Source of the DNA: CAISDA01 sp050258555
Lineage (GTDB): Bacteria; Bacteroidota; Ignavibacteria; UBA10030; UBA8401
NCBI GenBank assembly: GCA_050258555.1
Contig: JBLMZA010000132.1
Location: 1-11,881 of the forward strand
DNA: 11,881 nucleotides
Direction of reading: 5' to 3'
A program made the translations under genes and the position numbers. Below the pieces are notes generated by a model. The model did no database searches. It was not told where the DNA came from and worked only from the letters and a program-made list of their open reading frames with translations. Below are positions 7,154-11,881 of the stretch, piece after piece (the first letter of the stretch is position 1; each line of letters begins with the position of its first letter).

Positions 7154-8394
7154 TACTGTTGAAGAAGAAGCGTGGTGCCGTCCGAGATCTTTTCGGAGGG
7201 ATTCAGGACGACCCTCTCTCCGGCCGTGACACCCTGCTTCACTTCAATGCCTGTACCGAGCGCCATGCCGAGTGTGACGTGGCGTTCTTCCGCCTTCCCG
7301 CCGTGCACGACAAAGACCACCTTCTTCCCGCCGCGCTCGACGACGGCCGAGGCCGGCACGGACACTTTGGGCGGTGCGCTTGCGGCCGTCTTCTCCACGG
7401 CCTTGCTCAGGAACGTCACCTTGGCCCGCATTTCGGGCAGCACGCGCTCATCGCGCTCGTCGAAGCGCACCTTGGTCAGCACCGTGGCTTTGGCGCGGTC
7501 GGCCGTCGGCACGATCTTATGCACCGTGCCCCGGTAGCGCGTCTCCGGAAACGCATCGAGCGTAATCTCGCAGGGCTGATCGGCATGTATCTTTTCGATA
7601 TTCGACTCGGAGACGTCCGCTTCGACCTCGAGCGACGACATGTCGGCCAAGGTCACCACCGCGCCGCGCGAACCGGCCGATGCGCCGAAGGGCGAGATCA
7701 CCTCTCCGACATCGGCGCTCTTGGTGAGCACCGTGCCGTCGAAGGGGGCGCGGATATTCGTGTTCTCGACGCTCACTTCGGCCGCGCGGACGTTCGCCTC
7801 GGCGGCCTTCACGCCGGCCGCGGCCGATGCCACGCCGGCAAGTGCGCGCTTGAGGCGCGCCGAGGCCGCATCGTATTCGGCCTGCGAGATGGCCTTCGTT
7901 GTGATGAGCGTTTTCTGGCGCTCGAACGTCACGCGCGCATCCTCCAGTTCCGCATTCGCCTGGTCGACGGCCGCCCGCGTGACACCAAGATTAGCCTGGG
8001 CCTGATGCAGCGCCGCCTCCACGTCGCTTGATTCGATGCGGCCGATGATGCTTCCTTTTTTCACGCGGTCGCCTTCGATCACGCCGAGATAGACCAGGCG
8101 TCCGGTGCCTTTCGAGGCCACGGCCGCTTTGCGCTGCGCGACGATATAGCCGCTGGCTGTCAGGACGCCGTTTGCCTGCGAGGGATACGCCATCGAGACG
8201 AGTCCCGTCTCGACTTCAACCCCCTTTGAACCGGTAAAGAGCGTGTAGAGCGCGGCCATCGCGATCACCGCCGCAACGGCGCCGGTCAGATAGAAGTATT
8301 TTTTCGGCACGCCGGAGGATCCGGTTTCGTGCTGCGAGCTGCCGCGTTTGATGCGGAGCGATGAAAGATCTGCGTGTTGATTGTCGAATGCCAT
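7153..8394 (-). CDS. HlyD/MacA-like periplasmic adaptor of the ABC exporter
   Basis: This 413-residue adaptor would join the FtsX-type permeases to an outer-membrane channel. A 30-residue polar cytoplasmic segment with DLSSLRIKR precedes a single membrane anchor (about 33-53). Half-lipoyl motifs (VEGDRVKKG-like GVIEGDRVKKGSIIG, and later NTNIRAPFDGTVLTKSADVGEVISP) flank a long Ala-rich alpha-hairpin (about 125-210). A beta-barrel follows, then a membrane-proximal domain ending ISDGTTLLLQQ. The frame extends to a TTG at 8439, but the extra 15 residues lack a ribosome site. The ATG at 8392-8394 gives the normal family N-terminus, although it too has no clear Shine-Dalgarno and is preceded by an alternating purine-pyrimidine tract. 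It is first of four genes in the ABC operon and has no RND or channel partner inside it. Confidence 0.93.
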   Translation of the reverse strand: MAFDNQHADLSSLRIKRGSSQHETGSSGVPKKYFYLTGAVAAVIAMAALYTLFTGSKGVEVETGLVSMAYPSQANGVLTASGYIVAQRKAAVASKGTGRLVYLGVIEGDRVKKGSIIGRIESSDVEAALHQAQANLGVTRAAVDQANAELEDARVTFERQKTLITTKAISQAEYDAASARLKRALAGVASAAAGVKAAEANVRAAEVSVENTNIRAPFDGTVLTKSADVGEVISPFGASAGSRGAVVTLADMSSLEVEADVSESNIEKIHADQPCEITLDAFPETRYRGTVHKIVPTADRAKATVLTKVRFDERDERVLPEMRAKVTFLSKAVEKTAASAPPKVSVPASAVVERGGKKVVFVVHGGKAEERHVTLGMALGTGIEVKQGVTAGERVVLNPSEKISDGTTLLLQQ

Positions 8395-8396
8395 AA

Positions 8397-8416
8397 ATGT
8401 ATGTGCGCGCGTGCGT
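8397..8416. other. 20-bp perfectly alternating purine-pyrimidine tract (Z-DNA-prone)
   Basis: Every base from 8397 to 8416 alternates purine and pyrimidine (ATGTATG then GTGCGCGCGTGCGT-like steps). It lies two bases upstream of the adaptor ATG. Such tracts with CG/TG steps are the favoured substrate for left-handed DNA under negative supercoiling. It would also form the untranslated leader just before the start codon. Confidence 0.6.
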
Positions 8417-8419
8417 TTT

Positions 8420-8435
8420 TGTTCACTGATGAACA
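8420..8435. promoter_or_regulatory. Inverted repeat upstream of the ABC operon, possible operator
   Basis: TGTTCA (8420-8425) and TGAACA (8430-8435) form a perfect six-base dyad around CTGA. A second, smaller dyad (TGAA-CA-TTCA on the minus strand, 8448-8457) lies about 13 bases further upstream. Both are 25-65 bases before the adaptor ATG, where a repressor or activator site would sit. No regulator gene lies next to it, so this is only a candidate. Confidence 0.35.
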
Positions 8436-8462
8436 GCAAAAATCCATTGAATGTTCACGGAG

Positions 8463-8506
8463 TATGCGGAAATTTTCGCCGATGGTTTCCGGCTTTTCGG
8501 CGCATA
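8463..8506 (-). other. Imperfect long hairpin between cupin gene and ABC operon
   Basis: TATGCG (8463-8468) pairs with CGCATA (8501-8506). GAAA (8469-8472) can pair with TTTC (8495-8498), and GCCG (8478-8481) with CGGC (8490-8493), around an eight-base loop. It lies 34 bases downstream of the cupin stop. It could be a weak terminator or a leader structure, but there is no U tract. Confidence 0.3.
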
Positions 8507-8540
8507 GCACTGCCTTATCCCGCCAGAGACGACGGGCGGC

Positions 8541-9077
8541 TTACGCTTCCCGCGTCAAGTGTTCGATGCTCGATCGATGAGCCGGATACCGGCGGATGAG
8601 CTCTGCCCGGACACCCAGCTCGAAATCGGCGAAATCGAATCCCGGCGCCACCACGCAGCTGATGAGAGCATAGGAGTCGGGCGCATCGACCTCTGCGCCG
8701 AACCAGCTTTCGGCCGGCACCGCGAATTGCAGCACCTCATCTTTTGCCGGATCGGATCCGAGCCTCTGCTGCGTGAGCGCTCCGGTGCGCGCGTCGATGA
8801 TCGAGATGGTGAGCGGACTTCCGGCATGAAAATACCACAGCTCGTCCGAGCGAAGGCGGTGATAGCGCGAGCATTCGCCGCTTTTCAGGAGAAAATAGAT
8901 CGATGTCACATAAGCGCGTTGCCTGCCGCCGTACTGCGCAGGCAGCGCGCCGCCCTCGATCGCGCCCGATGAGCGGAAGATCTCGCGGTAATATCCGCCT
9001 TCCGGATGAGGAATGAGCGAGAGCCGCTCGATCCATTCATCGGCAGTGTGAGGCGGCGTATTCAGTGAATGCGTCAT
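8541..9077 (-). CDS. Cupin-fold protein of the DUF985 (cupin_5) family
   Basis: The 178-residue product has the DUF985 hallmarks: HPEGGYYRE (24-32), TSIYFLLKSGECSRYHRLRSDE (58-79) running into LWYFHAG (80-86), then VPAESWFGAEV and a C-terminal VAPGFDFADFEL. The family adopts a single cupin barrel, structurally resembling sugar epimerases and auxin-binding protein, but no reaction is established for most members. Candidate ligand-contacting residues are H73, E79 and H84. The frame extends to a TTG at 9095; the ATG at 9075-9077 is preferred, although no strong Shine-Dalgarno precedes either. It follows aguA after 61 bases on the same strand and may be co-transcribed with it. It is probably separate from the ABC operon, which begins 146 bases further on. 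Family assignment is good; function is unknown. Confidence 0.88.
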   Translation of the reverse strand: MTHSLNTPPHTADEWIERLSLIPHPEGGYYREIFRSSGAIEGGALPAQYGGRQRAYVTSIYFLLKSGECSRYHRLRSDELWYFHAGSPLTISIIDARTGALTQQRLGSDPAKDEVLQFAVPAESWFGAEVDAPDSYALISCVVAPGFDFADFELGVRAELIRRYPAHRSSIEHLTREA

Positions 9078-9138
9078 CGTTGTATGCGTTCCCAATGTGT
9101 ACCCTCCCGTGCGTGCGCCGCCCCCATGCGCGCGCAGC

Positions 9139-10185
9139 CTATAGTGCGGGCTCCTGCTGGCTGATGCAGTGCAGCGTGCCCAGACCCCAGACCAGATCGA
9201 CGCAGTCGATGCCGATCACTTCGCGGCCGGGAAACTCCCGCTCGAGGATCGAGAGCGCGCGCCGGTCATTCGGATGATTGAATGTCGGCACGATCACAAA
9301 CCCGTTGCCGATCAGGAAGTTCGCATAGCTGGCCGGCAGCCGCTGTCCCTCATATTCGACGACGCCCGGCATGGGCAGTTCCACAATGCGGAAGGGACGG
9401 TTGTCCTGGTCTGTGAGCGTCTGGAGGATTTTTTTATTTTCCTGCAGCACAGCGTAGTTTTCATCGGAAGGATCTTCTTCCACCACCGTCACGATCGTCC
9501 CGGCACTGACAAAGCGCGACAAATCATCGACGTGCCCGTCCGTGTCGTCGCCGGCGATGCCGTCTTCAAGCCACAGGATTTTTTCCTGGCCGTAATACTC
9601 GCAGAGGTAGTGTTCAATCTCCGCCTGGCTCAGGTGCGGATTGCGGTTTTCATTTAAAAGGCAGGCCTTGGTCGTCAAGAGACATCCTTTGCCGTTCACA
9701 TCGATCGCGCCGCCTTCCATGACGATGTGGGGATAGAAGACAGGCAGGCCCCGGGCCTCGGCGATGCGCGTCGGCACGACATCATCCAAATCGAACGGCG
9801 GATATTTCCCGCCCCAGGCATTGTAGCCCCAGTCGACGACGGCCAGCGGCTCATCGGCATTGGGATTGACGACAAAGGCCGGACCGTGATCCCGGCACCA
9901 GGCGTCGTTCGTCGGAATCCTGTAGAGCGTGAAGCGCGACGGATCGACTCCGGCCGCGCGCAGACGGCGCATCACATCTTCTTCCATCGCCTCATCGACG
10001 ACGTTGATATTCACATGCTGGAACCGCGCGATCGTTTTCACGATACCCGTATAGACATCGGGAATGGGCTCGAATTTCCCGGGCCATGATGCTTCCTTAT
10101 GCGCCCAGGAAAGCCACGTCGCACGCTGCTGCTCCCACTCGGCCGGGAAACGATACCCCAGTGCTTTTGGTGTTGGACTGCTCAC
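9139..10185 (-). CDS. aguA: Agmatine deiminase (peptidyl-arginine-deiminase-like family)
   Basis: This 348-residue enzyme hydrolyses agmatine to N-carbamoylputrescine and ammonia in the cytoplasm, a step toward putrescine. The family pattern is clear: PAEWEQQRATWLSWAH (14-29), TNDAWCRDHGP (92-102), MEGGAIDVNG (156-165), CLLNENRNP (175-183), a catalytic HVDD block (DTDGHVDDLSRF, H218 and D220), and the nucleophile cysteine C340 in GLGTLHCISQQEP. Length matches AguA (about 340-380). The start is the GTG at 10183-10185, because an in-frame TGA lies six bases before it and no in-frame ATG fits the conserved N-terminus. No aguB (carbamoylputrescine amidase) is adjacent, so the pathway is incomplete in this window. 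The gene is divergent from an amino-acid symporter. A peptidyl-arginine deiminase role is less likely because there is no signal peptide. Confidence 0.95.
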   Translation of the reverse strand: MSSPTPKALGYRFPAEWEQQRATWLSWAHKEASWPGKFEPIPDVYTGIVKTIARFQHVNINVVDEAMEEDVMRRLRAAGVDPSRFTLYRIPTNDAWCRDHGPAFVVNPNADEPLAVVDWGYNAWGGKYPPFDLDDVVPTRIAEARGLPVFYPHIVMEGGAIDVNGKGCLLTTKACLLNENRNPHLSQAEIEHYLCEYYGQEKILWLEDGIAGDDTDGHVDDLSRFVSAGTIVTVVEEDPSDENYAVLQENKKILQTLTDQDNRPFRIVELPMPGVVEYEGQRLPASYANFLIGNGFVIVPTFNHPNDRRALSILEREFPGREVIGIDCVDLVWGLGTLHCISQQEPAL

Positions 10186-10406
10186 AAACGCTCACTTTCA
10201 AGTAATGGATGGAAAAATTTAGCAGATAAAATACGAAAATTATCACTCTTTCACAAAGTGCAGCAGGAATGGAATTTTCTTTCATCTCACAGGAAAAGTC
10301 TTTATCTTCTGCGAACCATATCGCACATCACACACGGCAGATCGGTTCGTTCAATCGTCATCCCGCACAACACACACATCCACACACAAACAGGCTCGCG
10401 ATTCGT
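10186..10406. promoter_or_regulatory. AT-rich divergent spacer between aguA and the AGCS symporter
   Basis: This 221-base spacer is clearly more AT-rich than its surroundings, especially 10200-10260, as expected for back-to-back promoters. For aguA, TTGTGA (10251-10256) and TATTTT (10228-10233) on the minus strand are 17 bases apart, with transcription starting near 10221; each box matches four of six consensus bases. No equally good plus-strand promoter stands out. The symporter-proximal part carries CA repeats (10370-10378 and 10381-10388). No operator dyad was recognised. Confidence 0.4.
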
Positions 10407-11741
10407 ATGCAGAATGCAGAACAATTGTTGCAGTCACTGAGTGACTTGGTCTGGGGAACACCGCTTCTTGTGCTGTTATTCGGCACGCATCTTTTTCTCA
10501 CATTCCGGCTCCGCTTCATACAGCGCTATATCGGCAAGGCCATCAAAATTTCGCTTGAGCGATCGAGCGAGGGCCAAGGCGACGTGAGCCAGTTCGGCGC
10601 GCTCACCACCGCGCTGGCCGCCACGATCGGCACCGGCAACATCGTCGGCGTGGCAACGGCGATCGTCTCGGGCGGGCCGGGCGCCGTGCTCTGGATGTGG
10701 CTCACCGGCGTCTTCGGCATCGCCACCAAATACGCCGAGGCGCTTCTCTCCGTGAAGTACCGCATCGTGAGCGAAAACGGCATGATGGCCGGCGGACCGA
10801 TGTATGTGCTGGAGCGGGGACTCAAACAGAAATGGCTCGGGGTGATCTTTGCGGGATTGACCGCCGTGGCCGCGTTCGGCATCGGCAACATGGTGCAGGC
10901 CAATTCGATCTCGATGATGGTGCGCGAGAATTTCCACATCGATCCCTGGATCACCGGCATCATCATGACCGTCTTCACCGCCGTGGTGATTCTGGGCGGA
11001 ATCAAATCGATCGCCACCGTCTGCGAAAAACTCGTTCCCTTCATGGCGATCTTCTACATCGCCGGATGCCTCTATATATTGATCATCAATATCGGCTCGC
11101 TGCCCTCGACATTCTCGCTCATCTTCTCGAGCGCCTTCTCGGGCCATGCCGTGCTCGGCGGATTCATGGGCGCGGGCATGAAGGAAGCGGTCCGCTACGG
11201 CGTGGCGCGCGGACTCTTCTCGAACGAATCGGGACTGGGAAGCGCGCCGATTGTGGCGGCCGCGGCGCAGACGAAAAATCCCGTGCGCCAGGCGCTCGTC
11301 TCCTCGACGGGCACATTCTGGGATACGGTCGTGGTCTGCGCGATGACGGGACTCGTGCTCGTGAATTCCGGGCACTGGACACAGGGGCTCAAAGGCGCCG
11401 CATTGACCAGCGCGGCCTTCGAGGCGATTCCGATTGTCGGTCCTCTCGTGCTGACCGTTGGTCTTCTGACATTCGTTTTTTCAACGATCCTCGGCTGGTC
11501 CTATTACGGAGAGAAGGCGGCCGAATATCTCTTCGGCACGAAGATCGTCATGCCCTACCGGTGGATGTGGGTCGGAGCGGTGATGATCGGCTCGGTGCTC
11601 TCGCTTCCGATTGTCTGGTCGTTTGCCGACATCGCCAACGGCCTCATGGCCATCCCGAATCTCGTCTCGCTCCTGGCGCTCCACCGGATCATCCTCGGCG
11701 AAACGAAGACGTACTTGTGGGACGACCGTCTCGACCAATAG
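10407..11741 (+). CDS. Sodium:alanine/glycine symporter (AGCS family)
   Basis: The 444-residue product is a multi-pass inner-membrane carrier that imports alanine or glycine with sodium. It has the family's N-terminal LVWGTPLLVLLFGTHLFLTFRL and the signature GALTTALAATIGTGNIVGVATAI (64-86), followed by GGPGAVLWMW (89-98). GMMAGGPMYVLE comes next, and ARGLFSNESGLGSAPI in the second half. At least ten hydrophobic segments can be seen, and the length (about 450) is usual. The frame is open 46 codons further upstream from an ATG at 10269. That extension is His-rich and unlike the family, and its AGGA touches the ATG, so the start at 10407 is preferred although it also lacks a clear Shine-Dalgarno. 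It is divergent from aguA. A functional tie through nitrogen metabolism is possible but only inferred. No terminator with a U tract follows. Confidence 0.94.
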   Translation: MQNAEQLLQSLSDLVWGTPLLVLLFGTHLFLTFRLRFIQRYIGKAIKISLERSSEGQGDVSQFGALTTALAATIGTGNIVGVATAIVSGGPGAVLWMWLTGVFGIATKYAEALLSVKYRIVSENGMMAGGPMYVLERGLKQKWLGVIFAGLTAVAAFGIGNMVQANSISMMVRENFHIDPWITGIIMTVFTAVVILGGIKSIATVCEKLVPFMAIFYIAGCLYILIINIGSLPSTFSLIFSSAFSGHAVLGGFMGAGMKEAVRYGVARGLFSNESGLGSAPIVAAAAQTKNPVRQALVSSTGTFWDTVVVCAMTGLVLVNSGHWTQGLKGAALTSAAFEAIPIVGPLVLTVGLLTFVFSTILGWSYYGEKAAEYLFGTKIVMPYRWMWVGAVMIGSVLSLPIVWSFADIANGLMAIPNLVSLLALHRIILGETKTYLWDDRLDQ

Positions 11742-11881
11742 CGTCTTTGCAGCGTCTTCCCTGTAGAGTAGGACATAAGCGTAGTAGTGTACAGGTCCAG
11801 TGAGTCCTCGGGCCGTTTCTCTCCTTTCGGACGAGTGTCCCGCTCAAGCAGACCAACACGCTATTTCTTATGAACCCTCGT
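11742..11881. other. Right-edge non-coding segment with imperfect hairpins
   Basis: The 140 bases after the symporter contain no recognised gene. CCTGTA (11760-11765) and TACAGG (11790-11795) form a six-base stem with a long loop. A longer imperfect fold can be drawn by pairing GGTC (11794-11797) with GACC (11851-11854), TGAG (11801-11804) with CTCA (11843-11846), and CTCG (11807-11810) with CGAG (11832-11835). An ATG at 11870 opens four codons (MNPR) before the edge, which is too little to call a gene. The segment may hold the symporter's 3' end signals or the leader of a next gene. Confidence 0.35.

Noticed and set aside
8380..8404. Half-match to the E. coli AcrR operator around the adaptor start
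   Set aside because: Only one half resembles it, and the dyad symmetry is missing. It overlaps the alternating tract and the start codon by chance.
10697..11803. Plus-strand open frame of 368 codons inside the symporter gene in another frame
   Set aside because: The symporter frame carries strong family motifs. This frame is Arg/His/Gly-rich and runs past the symporter stop without a domain.

Overview
The window comes from a Gram-negative bacterium: it encodes an outer-membrane TolC-type channel and two periplasmic adaptor proteins. The DNA is GC-rich, with a marked G/C preference at third codon positions. Several starts have a usable Shine-Dalgarno (outer-membrane channel, first adaptor, RND pump), while others have little or none. 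I cannot place the phylum from sequence alone. There are no tRNA, rRNA, CRISPR or insertion elements, and nothing suggests recent transfer.

Layout. From the left edge to about 10.2 kb every gene lies on the minus strand, so transcription runs right to left. Positions 1-3835 hold, in transcription order, a stand-alone response-regulator receiver protein, a TolC-family channel, an RND adaptor and the N-terminal 283 residues of an RND inner-membrane pump whose gene runs off the left edge. This is a complete tripartite efflux operon with a one-domain regulator at its head. A strong hairpin (3946-3981) separates it from the upstream block.

Positions 4007-8394 hold a MacAB/Dev-like ABC export operon: adaptor, ATPase, FtsX-type permease 1, FtsX-type permease 2. 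It has no outer-membrane channel of its own, so it may share the TolC protein next door. A 15-codon ORF sits between the two permeases and ends in an ATGA overlap with permease 2, a possible translational coupling device.

Positions 8541-10185 hold a small DUF985-type cupin and agmatine deiminase (aguA, GTG start), also on the minus strand. After an AT-rich divergent spacer, a sodium:alanine/glycine (AGCS) symporter runs on the plus strand to 11741. The last 140 bases are non-coding or hold only the first codons of another gene.

The region is mostly standard accessory transport and metabolism. I do not see convincing evidence of an undescribed system. The observations most worth a second look are long perfectly alternating purine-pyrimidine (Z-DNA-prone) tracts in gene spacers, the 15-codon coupled ORF, and the receiver-only regulator heading an efflux operon.
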